DNA of 64,000 nucleotides from Micropterus salmoides (taxonomy: Eukaryota; Chordata; Actinopteri; Centrarchiformes; Centrarchidae): contig NW_024040485.1 of assembly GCF_014851395.1 (NCBI RefSeq), positions 20,230,618 through 20,294,617 of the forward strand, written 5' to 3'. The position numbers and the translations under genes are program-made. This document shows positions 11,560-24,000 of this stretch, one piece after another (within the stretch, counting starts at the first letter, position 1; each line of letters opens with the position of its first letter). The notes beneath the pieces were generated by a model. It worked only from the letters and a program-made list of their open reading frames with translations, was not told the origin of the DNA and did no database searches.

Positions 11560-14500
11560 ATGGCTGAAGCCACCGGTACGAACAGTGGTGGTTTAGGCAG
11601 TGGAGGGGCTGGAGGAGTGCGTGTCCCACAGGAGTCCTCTCTCAAAGCTGGGGTGGTGTTGTCAGATGAGAGGGTGGACTTCCTTCGGGAGCAAGCCTTC
11701 TGTGTGCTGCGAGTGAAGACGGATAAGTGGAACCGCTTCATTGGAGCAGAGGAGAACCAGAAGATTATACTGGATTTCCTGGACCACATCTGGACCAACA
11801 GGCTGCTGCTCTTCACTGGACCTGGAGGGACATTGCATGCAGGGGATGCTCAGGTAAGAAGTACACACAAGTCAAAGGTAAACACACACAGGCATGAAAT
11901 GAATTTCTAAAACGTTCAGGTACCTGTTTCATAGATGTGTTTCATTTTCTTTTTTATCTCCCTGTCTTGGTTAAAGTAAATTTTGCAGGCAAACTCAATA
12001 ATGGTTACAGCCTTGAGTAAATATTGAGTGGTGTAGTTCATCTCTTGTTTTCTGTATGCATTTTATGTTAGAAATTCTGAATACTAATATCCCTTAGGTA
12101 AAGATACTGTGGAGCGATGATGTGCACACATGCATGGAGGCTGATGATGAGGCACAAATCGCTATCTGTCCGGAAATCGCATCCTGAGAATTTCAATATT
12201 TACACATTATTACAACAACATACTGAAAAGTGAATTTAGCTCCTCCAAGACAATAAGCTGACATGCAGGCATATACATCTCCTGACCTTGCCATCTACAT
12301 CCCATCTAACGTGCACATTTTTTGAAATAAGTCGCTACTTATTTCTAGTGCTTTCAATGCTGTTGAAAGCATTCCTACTGTTTTTTCATCTGTGAAGACG
12401 TCCCCACCATGGAAGACCAAGCTACTGTGCGTGCTAAAGAAAGGCGTAAAGAGAATCGCCCGCCAAGGATTCAGACACCAACTCCGGCTGGGGGAAGTGC
12501 CTGGATACCCCATGGAGCACCTACCTGTTGTCATCTCTGAGGTGGGACAGTGTGTGTGTGTGTGGGTGTTGTATCTGAGAGTAAAGTGTCCATACAACAA
12601 TGCAGGCGGCATGTGTGATGTGTGTGATGATTTGTGTTTTCCAACGCAGAATATTGCTGGCAGGACAAAGGAAGAATGCATGGCGTTTGTAATACATAAT
12701 ATACAGTTATATGTGTCTACTTACACAGCTTGTGTGTACTGCATAGGTGCTGGTGTGTGTTCTGTCCAATGGTCTGAACCATGAGGACTGGCCGCGGGTG
12801 GTGATTGATGACATCCATAGGCACTTGGAGAAGCTGAGGAGCAGGGTGGTGACCCTGAGAGGCCGCGCAGAGGGACGGACATTGCTGCCTCTGCCACTGT
12901 GTGTGGAGAGGGCAAGGCCTCATGACGTTGTTCTCAGGTCTGCGTGTATGCATGGCTTATAGCCTAGCTAAATTGGGGGGGTTTTTTCATTGCACATATC
13001 TGACGTTACAATGGTGCGCACTCTTTTTGTCAAGGAGAGGTTAAATATGGGAATGACCAGTAACTTTACTATATCACTCAATATCAACATCAGTCAGTAT
13101 AAAAAATGAGACCCTATGCTCGACTTAAAACCCCACAGTCTGTTTGGCGACACTTACCGTATTTTAAGATTGGTCAAGTGCTCTTCCATTAAGCTAGAAA
13201 GAAAAATAATAACAACATATATGACATATTTAACCCGTTTAAAGACTTTCACTAGATGACTAGCCTGGGGCGAGTTCAATCTCAAAACGTTTGGCACCGG
13301 TTTCTAACGTTTTCGAACTGAACATGTTTCCTTGCAACGTTCCGCAACGTGCAACGAGATATGGGCTGAGTTCAGCGCAGACAAAACGTAGCAAAACGTT
13401 TTTTTCAACAGAAACTGTGGTTCCCTGAACACCCTGCTGTGTACGCAAGCGCAGTGAATTTTCCTGCCTGTGTTTACAAACTTTTCGCAGCTGATTGGGT
13501 TACACCTGTGACACGCCCACCAAACGGGAAAAAACATACCTCGAAGCCACGTTGCGAGGAAACATGCCTTTCTATCAGAAAACGTTGCAAACCGTTGCTA
13601 AACGCTTTAAGATTGAACTCGGCCTGGGTGTTTAAGGCGCCACAGTTTCCGTTGAAAAAACTCTTTACTACGTTTTGTCGACGCTGAACTCGCCTTTGCT
13701 CTTATGACACTGCAACAAAATAAATGAATAAAATAAAGAATCAATAAAACATTTAATAAATACAAGGTTTTAATATCAGTTTCACTTATATACATTAATT
13801 ATATTTTATCTATATATATATTTATCTATTGGATACGATTTCAGGAGCTGCGCAAAAGAGCAAGTGTTCAGAAAGAAAAAAGAATAGCAAGGTCAAGTGC
13901 CATTTCCGGGCGCAATATTTTAATTAACAGAATGGAAACATGGGAGTCAGATGGAATATTTTTCATTCCAGTTATCTAGAGTACAAAAAGAAAACAAAAA
14001 TTCTTTGAGGAGCCTGGACCTTAAACCTCTTCTTCAACCTCTATAAGTTAAGTATTGTCAGTTGAGCTGTCAAAGTTTGCTAAATAATGGCTAGCATTAG
14101 CTCTGTGAATGTTATCAAAGCAAAAGTCTCAAATGTAATGTTATAACGTTACATCAGGGGGGCGCTTAGAACTGTTTTGTTTCTAAAGCATGTTCATGAA
14201 ACTTTTTTTTTTTTTCTTGAACCTTGAATACTCATACATCCAAGGAAAACGCGTGACATTGCCGGGTTCCTGAAACTAGTCCTTCCCAAAGTAGCGTTTC
14301 TGTGTTGGTCTGAAAGCACGTTATCAGACGCATTACATTAAAATGCAGTAAACTCACTATTGAACCTAGACTGTATAAAAGCTATTGATATTTGATTACA
14401 TCAAGTCCCTGTTGAAACCATAGAAGATCTGGTGTCTGTGTGATCCTTCACTAACACGTACAGGGAGGCGGTGGTTGAGACAGTGAAGTGAAGATAACTC

Positions 14501-17500
14501 AGTGTTTGCTTCAGTTGAGGACAAATATACTCCTCACTTTAAGTGCAATAAAAAACAAAACAACACTAAAAGCGAACATAGTGGCTTTGCTATTTTAAAC
14601 ATTTCAGTTGCTGCTCTAGAAACATTAACTTATATTTAAAATATTAAATTATAATCCTGTTCTGAATGTGTTATTTAAAAAGTACTTTTTTGTAATGACA
14701 AAGAACCAATAAGAGTATTGATAAAGAACTCAACCGATAAGAGTAACAGTATCAATAAAATCCTGGTGGTACCCATCCCTACACACAAGTTTAGCACTTT
14801 AACACACTTTTATCAAAAAACACATTTTAGTTTTTGTCTGTGAGTCCTGGGGACCCACTACATTGAAAACCTATCAACATCACTAAAGCTGTCGAGAAAC
14901 AATATCGATGGTGGTGGTTTGATTTCTAATTTCCTCAAACAGTGGCGGCGTCTTGGACAAATCTAATCTTGGTTATTTGATGATTCTTGTGTTTATTTTT
15001 TGTTGGACAGGACAGGAGAGGAAACAATGTAGTGGAGAGGAGAGCATCAGAGCCCTTATTAAAAATAACAAGTACCTTGTGAAGAGGCACAAACTGGGTT
15101 ATTGCCACTGGCTATTGCATAATTTAGAGAGTTAAGACGTCCTGTACTGTATGTATGCTTAAGACTACTCTTTTTAAGGGAATAAATGGGTACGTTGATA
15201 ATGCACAAACAAGACACGAACGTCTTGTTACAGTAAATGCTGATTGTGTCAGACTAATTAAAAAAATATTTAAGCTGACTGTAAAGACCTTTATAACTTA
15301 CTAGAATAATATTTTAGTCCGTTTTGCCTACTAGACGTTTATGTTTAAGGTCCATATAGCCATTTTCACCCATACTGATTGCCCCATTCTCTGTCTTCCT
15401 CAGCCCCACTGGTTGGCCACTGGACCATGGCTTGTTATACTCTATAGAAACTCTGATAGTTCAGTGGTCTGGGCAGATATGGCATGTCTTGAAGAAAGAC
15501 TCTGGTTCGCTGCTGCTCAGGGGAGACCATCCAGGCCCCAACGTGGAGCTCCAGTTTTGGACCACTCAGAGGGAAAACCTGCTGGGCATCCAGTCACAAG
15601 TATGATGTTGGTTCTGTGGAAGTTGGCAGGGTGCAGTCAATTCAAAATGTAAACTGAATCTGCGGTACTCAAAGTACTAGTGATAGAGTTGATTTTAATT
15701 CATAGACTGGATATGAGAATTTTGTTATTCCTGAAGACCAGATTTTAAGACCCCAGCTTGGAAGGGCTAAATTATTAAATGTCAATAGACCCGAAACATG
15801 TTGCGTGACTACCATACACTCCAGTAATGGAGTTCCTATTTATCTTCCCATGTCAGCTCCAGGTTATATATGCCTAATGCAATCCAATACAACTGTTCTG
15901 CCATAAAGTCTACTTTTATGATGCCTATAATGTTCAGTTGACAGTGTCATAGAGTTTTTAATTATTAAATAATTAATTATTCATTAATTTATGGCATTGT
16001 GGTCATAGTCAGTGGCAGTGTTGTACTGTGTGTGTATTGTGAGATGTGTTTCTAATATTCTTCCCCAATGTGTATGTTCTGTAAATAGGAAGAACAAAAA
16101 TTTTAATCACCTCTATAATGTAGCTCAGTACAACACCACCTCTAACAAAACTATTTACACATGTAATAAATATGAAATATACATTTTGTAAAGCTTGAAT
16201 TTATGACAGAGGTTACTGTAGTGAATTGCAATAGATTGTACGGAATGTACCTAGTGTCCATTAGGGCTGCACGATATTGGAAAAAAATGACATTGCAATA
16301 TTTTTCTTTTCTGTGATATGTATTGCAAAAATATATATTGAAAAAATACCGTAATTTTAACCAGATGAGACCCAACTATCGTTTCTTGAGCGTTAATGCA
16401 GTAAACATATTTTCAACAAATGATAATAAAAAAAAAAAGTGCACCTAAACAACAGCCCTCTGGGTGGTTTACAAAAGTTGCTTTTCTTTTTGTAACCAAA
16501 TCCAGTGTTTCAGTGTGTTTTTTCCTGTTCCTCACTTATTTTCAAGTTGTTGTCGACAACTAACGGGGACGGGGCCTGCTTTAGTTGCTTGATAAACTGA
16601 TTAAGAACAATATTGTGATTGGCGATTTGCTGCGCATGCAGAGCCTGCTTGTCACTCACTAGGAACAACCAAGAACCCTTTAATCGGAGTAAATTATGTT
16701 AAATCACACAGACTTGTAGATTAGTCAAGGAAAATGAGAAGCGTGCAAGCTTTCCTTTTGTATCAAGCAGCAAAAAAGTTCAGGTGGTTGAGTTAAATTG
16801 ACTTGCTTGACACTGCAATGTTTGGTGATGTAATGACGATACACAAACAATATATTGTGCAGCCCTAGTGTCCACTGAGTGTACATCCTTTTATTATGTC
16901 CTTCTCTTCAGATCCAGAGCCCCAAAGTGGAGCACATCATGGAGATCCTGCGAAGAGTCAAGAGCAGTTACTACTCCTCCTTCAGGGACATCTGCCTCAA
17001 AGTCAATGAGGGTAAATCAGCATTACTCATCATTTATCAGTGCTAATTAAGTAATTTCACCATTCTATCATTTAGTGTCACTGAGCCCAACTTCTCATTT
17101 AGTTTTGCTTAAGAAACATATGAAGCAGTCATTGTCTTAATTTATACCACTCTCACACCTATCATAGCAACAATATCCTCCAGCACAGTTTTTGATTCTG
17201 TTTTTTCAATTTTCTCTGTCTCAAAGAAAAAAATGATTTGTATGTACCTTGACAATTTCTTCTGATTTTCATATGTATACTGTAATTTAGGTTTGCCTTT
17301 GCCTTTCATGTTTTGTTTGTCATCATGCTCATTTAGCAATGGAAGGCAACATGGCAATCAGAACACAACTGTCAGACAACTATTAAGATCATGTTATTAA
17401 TTTATATTTCTGTATGTGATTATCATAGCGGTGCTGGAAGCCGAGGACATAGATCTGTATCTGCGCCCTCTGAGGAGACTGATCAGCAGCCTAGAAGAGA

Positions 17501-20500
17501 GGAGTTTCCCACAGGTCGATGCTCTACTGCCTCCTCTTTTCCACACACTCTGTCTCATCTGGAGCCGTTCCCAATACTACTGCACTCCTCAACGCATGGT
17601 GGTCCTCCTGCAGGAGTTCTGCAACCTGATCATTGAAAAGGTACAGTGTCAACAATCTCTGTGTATGTGTGAAAGAGAGGGAGACAGAATAAGAGAAGTT
17701 AAGTTACTTACTAAACAACTGATCTTCTCAATGATTGTGCATCTGTATCAAGGCCATTGCCTACCTAATCCCTGAAGAGCTGTTTAAGATGGAGCTTGAG
17801 GAGGGGGTGGAGAGAGTCAAGATAACCATCTCAGTTCTGCACACCTTCAAGCAATTGTTTCATACTCACCGCCAGCGGATCCCCAAGTACTACAGACACA
17901 CTCAGACCATCAAGCTGTGGGATTTTCCGGCTTCACTTGTGTTCCAGCGTTCAGACTGCATCATGGAAAGGCTGCTTATGATTGAGGTGCATGGGTTGAC
18001 AAGCATAGCTCTGTATTGGTTTTATAAGAAGATTAGAAATGTAAAAATCACAAAGATGCACATTCCAAGGAAGACATTATTTTGAAAATATATACAGTAC
18101 ATCAAATTAAATGCCGTGTATACCGGTATATATGTTTTGTTTCTAATGTATATTTTTGATTTATTCACTATTGCTTAGTTATAAAAGTATTTAAATTAGG
18201 ATGACCTCCATTCTATCACCGTGACTCATCAGTGGCTTTTCTCCCCTCATCTATAGGAACTTTTTGCAACAGCCCTGGACTTTCTTAAACTGGAGAAGGT
18301 TGAACTGGGTGGATCCAGAGGGAAAGTCCTCAGTGAGATGGTCTTCAGCATGAGCGAGGAGTTTCATGATCGATGGCGGGCCCTCAGAGAGGGCAAATAT
18401 GACCCCCTGGACTATACTAACAATGTGAGGCCTAATGAGATTGTTGCAGTTGTCTTCGATATCACATTGCTATGTAATTAATAAGCCCCAAAGGGCATTC
18501 ACACCTATTTTTAAGTGGCATTGACAGGCGCAGCTGAATAATAAAATTAACAATTAGATGTAATTTTTCTGCCCAGCAGTACAGTAATTGAAAAGTAGCA
18601 AAGCAAAGTAGTTGCTAAGCAACGTAAGAATCAGTTGCTATTAGTCAGTGCGTCAATATTTAATTTACTAGATATTTTACAGCTATTTTACAGGCTTCCA
18701 GTGTGACCCAACCAATCAAAACTGGAACTCAATCAAAAATGTATCTGTAATATACTATATTTTTCACAAGTGTGTGATTCCAGCCAGTACTGATTAACTC
18801 GGCTAAGCAGAAGTACTGCAATAAAAATGAAATGGATTAAAAATTGCCTAATACTATAAGTGGACTTTTTTTAATCAGGAAAGGCAGTGAAAATATCCAT
18901 CATTTCCTCTCTAATGCCATCTTGTGTCCAGGATTTTCTGCGTCACTACAGGTGTTTCATGGAGCAGAACAAAGATTTTGACCAGAGGCTGGGAACTGTC
19001 CTCAATCTGGCCTTCCACCACTCCAAAAACCTGAAGTCAACCTTTAAGGTGTGTCTGTTGCACCTCGATCCCATTACTGTGTTTAGTGATATACTTCCAG
19101 GTCATTCAGGGACAATGTATTGATCAGTTTCCCTTTCTCAGTATCTGTGTAAATGCAAGTTAAGCATACTATGATCACATTGATTTCAGCTGAGAAGTAT
19201 TTGGTCATTATTTAGAATTCCAGCTAGTTGGTAGCTTAGATTAAAAGCCAGGGAATCTTCAAAGTAAATCAGAAGTATAGTCCTAAAGTGTTGCTATTGT
19301 GTCCCATCTAGCTGTTGAAGATTTTCAGCACCCTGCTTGAGAGACCTAGGATCCATAAGCTGTTCTCTCCAAACTACAGTGTGTTGTTAAACATGTTCAG
19401 CCAGGAAATAGACCACTGTCAGTTTATACTTGATCAACACAGAGATGGGGTAAGAGAAGTTGAATGTAAATGAATATTCCCAATGACTATAGAAATTTTA
19501 ATGTTGATACAGTTCCTTCAGAATGTACACAGATATTATCAGACCACAGGCAGTTGTCACACTAAATTATGCCATAACAGGGAAGTCTCTTGAAAGTTTA
19601 ATATGACACATAGTATTATAATTCACACATTTAGTTAAATGTGTTTTACAAACATATTTGCAAAAAATATTAACTTAAAGTAATGAATATGACTCAGCCA
19701 AATTAATTCAGCCTTTTTGTTTCAGCTGCAGTCAGGCTGTACTGTTCTTGGGAAAAATATGCCGTCAGTGGCCGGCAACCTCAAATGGTCACAGGAGCTT
19801 CGGAATCGCATTCTCACCAACAGGAGCAATCTCTGCCAGCTGGCCCATATGTATGGACCTACCGTACTCATCACACGCAGACACAATTATCTCATGTAAC
19901 AACTGTCACCCAGCAGATCTGTCATCGGGTTTACTATAATATGCACTCACAAAGGGACAATTAAGACTCATTAAGACTTTGATATAATCATTTTAAAATG
20001 TAGAGCAGTCAACAGTTAAATACATTTAGATTGGTGTTTTCTGAGAATGTCTGTGTTCTAATCAAAGAAGAATATTTTATCTGAAAATGGGACCTGTAAT
20101 GGAAATGTAATATCTGTTTTAATTAAAGCCAGTATGCAGAACTTTTACATTTAAATTAACGTTTGTTACATTTAAGCCCTCACTAAACAAGTTCAGAAAA
20201 TGCTGATTAAGCCTATCACCGCCAGGTAAATCTCTCTCTATTGGCAGTTTGCCAGTTTTTCGAACTGGTGTCAGCCAGCCAGCAGTATGGCAGAATCTAT
20301 AGGTCATAAGCAATAGTTGACGTTGTAATTACTGTGAGAAAGGGAGACAAAAGTTTTGAAATTGAATTCATCAATATATCAAAAGCAACTATCTGAAAGT
20401 AAAGGTTTTATACCAGCTCATAACTAGTATAGTAGTGACTAATAGTATTGAAAGAATACGCCACCTCTTTAGCATTATACTCCTTTTTTGAGGATTGGGC

Positions 20501-21048
20501 TACTGGGGTCCACACCCTTAGATATTTTTCATTTTCAAATTTTTGGTTTTCAGCCACAACAGACATTGACTCAAGTGACATCATTTGAGGATGTCACTTG
20601 AGTCATATGTTTCACATATGTTTCACAAATGCAGTATTACTCCCCACGACCTGTGAACAGACTTTGATGTGTAAAATCAGTGGAGTTCCCCTTTAAGTAG
20701 AACAAGCATCTGGTTCAAATCTTACATTGGAAGGATATTGGAGCACACACTGTAAGAACTCAGTTTACTTGTGAAAAGTATACCAAATACAGATTACATT
20801 TATATTTTACTCCTTATGTTAATTTTTCTTTGGCCTTTTCCCTTCCTCCCAGGCCTCTGGGTTGTGCTGAAGCTGACGATGTTCTCCAAAAATGTGAACA
20901 TGTTCTGGAGGTTTTGGACCACCATGATGAGGAACTGTTTTCAGAGTGGACTGAGGGCCTGGAGGAAATCTGTCAAACCCACCTGAAGGAACCACTGCTC
21001 ACAAAGGACACTGATGCAGGCCTGTTCCAGGTCAACTTCAGTCCTGCA
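11560..21048 (+). CDS. dnah11: Dynein tail, exons 1-12 (residues 1-705)
   Basis: Exons: 11560-11853, 12398-12541, 12747-12937, 15404-15599, 16912-17011, 17429-17640, 17753-17986, 18257-18424, 18932-19048, 19312-19449, 19726-19850, 20853-21048. This is the N-terminal tail (DHC_N1), which docks on intermediate chains and the neighbouring heavy chain. Family landmarks are KWNRFIGAEEN in exon 1, GRTLLPLPL in exon 3, LYLRPLRRLI in exon 6, LEKVELGG in exon 8 and KNMPSVAGNLKW in exon 11. Exon 2 is the least certain, because its acceptor at 12397 is weak and the encoded stretch is diverged. Introns above 300 bases with nothing recognised are 11854-12397, 17012-17428, 18425-18931 and 19851-20852 (the last has a hairpin). 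Introns 3 and 4 hold transposon relics, listed separately. Confidence 0.85.
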
Positions 21049-24000
21049 GTAAGCACAAAGAAGAGCCAATCACCAGAAGACATATTAAACATTAATCACA
21101 GTTCAAATTTGTCATTAATCTAACTGTGTGAAGTGTACAGAGCTATGGCTGGTGTGGAATTGATGCCTTCTAAGACATCAGATAATGGATGTTACGGTGA
21201 ACTATAGTGAACAATTTATGATGGAATTATTGGATTATACAAATCGTTCCATAATTAAACTTGGTAAGGTTAAGTTAACACCACAAATAAAAGGATAAAT
21301 CATTAAAAAATATACGTATAAATTACCACTGCAACGTATCACTGGTTACTACAATACGGATGTAGCCTGTACTAAATTCATGAAAGCTTTTACATTTGCT
21401 TCTTTTTCTTTCTTGGTGTGTCTCAAACTACCAGAAGTTGCCACAGTGGTTTGTTTTGACTAAATTGTAGAACTATTTTGCATTAGCAGCAACAAAAACA
21501 GTATATAAACAGACAAGAAAATCACAAAATATAATCAACATAAAATCAAAGAAACAAGCAAAGTGTTCCCTGAAAAGTAGATCAACAATGTGTATTAACC
21601 AGCAATCTACCACTTAACAAATGACTACAGTCTTAATGAGATATCCACTTTAAGATGCTGGTCCTACCTGTTTAAATATTTTCCATCTAGGTTAAAGGGG
21701 AAAAACTGAACTATGTTAAATTCATCAAATAGTTTATCACAATTTCTCCTCTCTCTCTCCTCAGTTGATATCAGTGCTAAGGGAGGTGAAGTATCTGTGT
21801 ATCTTGAAGAACCAAAACATTCCTAAAGCAGCTCTCTATCTCTACTCCAAACAGGAGCGACTCTACATGGTGGGTAACTAAGATTCCAGTGTTGCATTGG
21901 CTATAGAGTCAGCTATATGTGTGAGCAGTAAATGTCTTTTGACCTGTGAAATGTAAAAAACAATATCAGAGAATAAAATATGAACTTTACATTCTTTCCT
22001 GTAGTACACACGGACACTAACCTTGGTGACACAATGGTACAACCAGCTCCACAGTACCATCCTGGCTGTGGAGCTGGGATTGGTGAATGATGAGATGGAT
22101 GGGACAAGACGGCAGCTGGATCCGGCCCTCCGGGAGCTGACCTGGGCTCAGGACGACCTATGGGACTACATTCAGAGCACACGCGACCTGGTCAAGGTAC
22201 TGAACATTTATTGGGTATTTAAAGGATATCTTCTGATTGCATTTTTAACAAACAAAAGGTGCAAAGCAATGTCAGTAAGTGAGTTTTTTCAGTACACACT
22301 CACACTATTCTGCTATATTCTAAATAAAAAATTCTGTGTCAGCTGTCATTAGACTGAAACATAAGAAAATTGGATAAAAGTAAATAACAAGTCATATCAA
22401 AGGATGTTGCCTGCCAGTGAAGCATTAAACTTGGCATATTTCTCAAGTGGTCTAAGCCAGCTTTCCTCAATTATAGCAAACACTCCTAAAACAAATAGCA
22501 ACATGCAGCTGTTAACCAAAGCAGGCTGTACAGTACAGTTACTGGTTGTAACAGTTGCTCTCTTCTGCTATTGCCAGAGCATTTCTAGTCGTGTCCAGAA
22601 GAGTAAAGCCAATGTGGAGGCCATCCAGACCCTTATGGGGAATTTCAGCCACCGTGCCTTCATCACTAGAAAGAGTCGTGGTTCTACTCTCCTCATCTTC
22701 TCTGACATTGAGGAGAGTGTTTCCAAACAGCACACTCTCATCAGCAGGACAGGGGATCAAATACACAAACTGCTGCAGGTTTATTCACTCACTCTTCACT
22801 TGTACACTAATGTACTAGATGTTAACATCTGCAGAACTCAGTCATCTTCTTATCTATGATTATCATATTTATTTTGTTCCTTCTTAACGCCCTCTAACAC
22901 ATCACTTTTCCCCTGTGCTCCAGGAGAACCAGTCTCTGCTCGGTGTTACAGACCTGGACAGCAGTGAGTGGCAAGTCTACACAGACTATGTGGACCACAT
23001 GATCCTGACAGGCTTCTGCAGTGCAGTACGCTGCTCCCTGCAGTACCTCATGGACAACACAGATGCAGCCCAGCGCATTACACCACTGTTTGAGGTCCAG
23101 CTAGTACTCAACAGTAATGAGATGACCTTTGACCCCTCGTTGGACTTCAGCCACAGTGGTAACTTCTATGATATTGTGGATAAGATGGTGGCCAACATCA
23201 CCAACATGGCGTTGTTCATTCCCAGAGTGGCAAAGCATAAACAGCTGGATAACTATCAGGTGCTGTACAGATTAGATTAGAAGTTTATACACAGTGTGCA
23301 TATATGCACTTATAAGGAAATAAATGTAGACGTACACACCCCACTGTCATATGCTATCTTGTGTCATCTTGTAGTGCGACATAAATCAAATGGAGGATTT
23401 GTCAGAGATGTGCCATGTAATCCGCTCACGGGCACGCACAGCTATTGCTATGGTAAGTCTTTGTTTTCTGCCCACACATGGAAGCTGATTTATGATGCTT
23501 ACAGACTCACAGTTGTGAAGATTATATTGATTTTCAGGTCAGAGAATATCAGGGATCTTTTGCCACCTACCGCTACCTCTGGACTGATGACAGGTCAGGA
23601 GCGTGTGGCTTTCTGTCTTAAATGTATCAAATTTTTTTTTACTTATTACTGAAATACACAAATACGAGTTATTGAACATAATTTTGTTCTCGTAATTGAT
23701 AAATGAGAGTGAAATTATAAGAATATACAATTAAAGAAACATTTACAGCAGTAGGCTGGTCTGTTTACTCAACTTTCACAGGTCTGAATTTATGAGGCAG
23801 TTCCTGCTGTATGGTCATGTATTAAGTACAGAGGAAGCAGAGCTGTATGCTGACTATGAACTGAAAAAGAACCCACCCACACTGGACAACTTCAAAGAAC
23901 AGGTATACTTCACATTTGTAGTTCAAACAGCCATTAACTTAAATTGACTTGACCATAATTTAGTGTTAATATATGACTGGTCAGCACAACCCTAGTCTCT

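Noticed and set aside
12098..12190. Possible dynein exon after CCCTTAG at 12097
   Set aside because: Its frame from the phase-0 junction runs into a stop and has no dynein similarity; exon 2 at 12398-12541 joins exons 1 and 3 properly.
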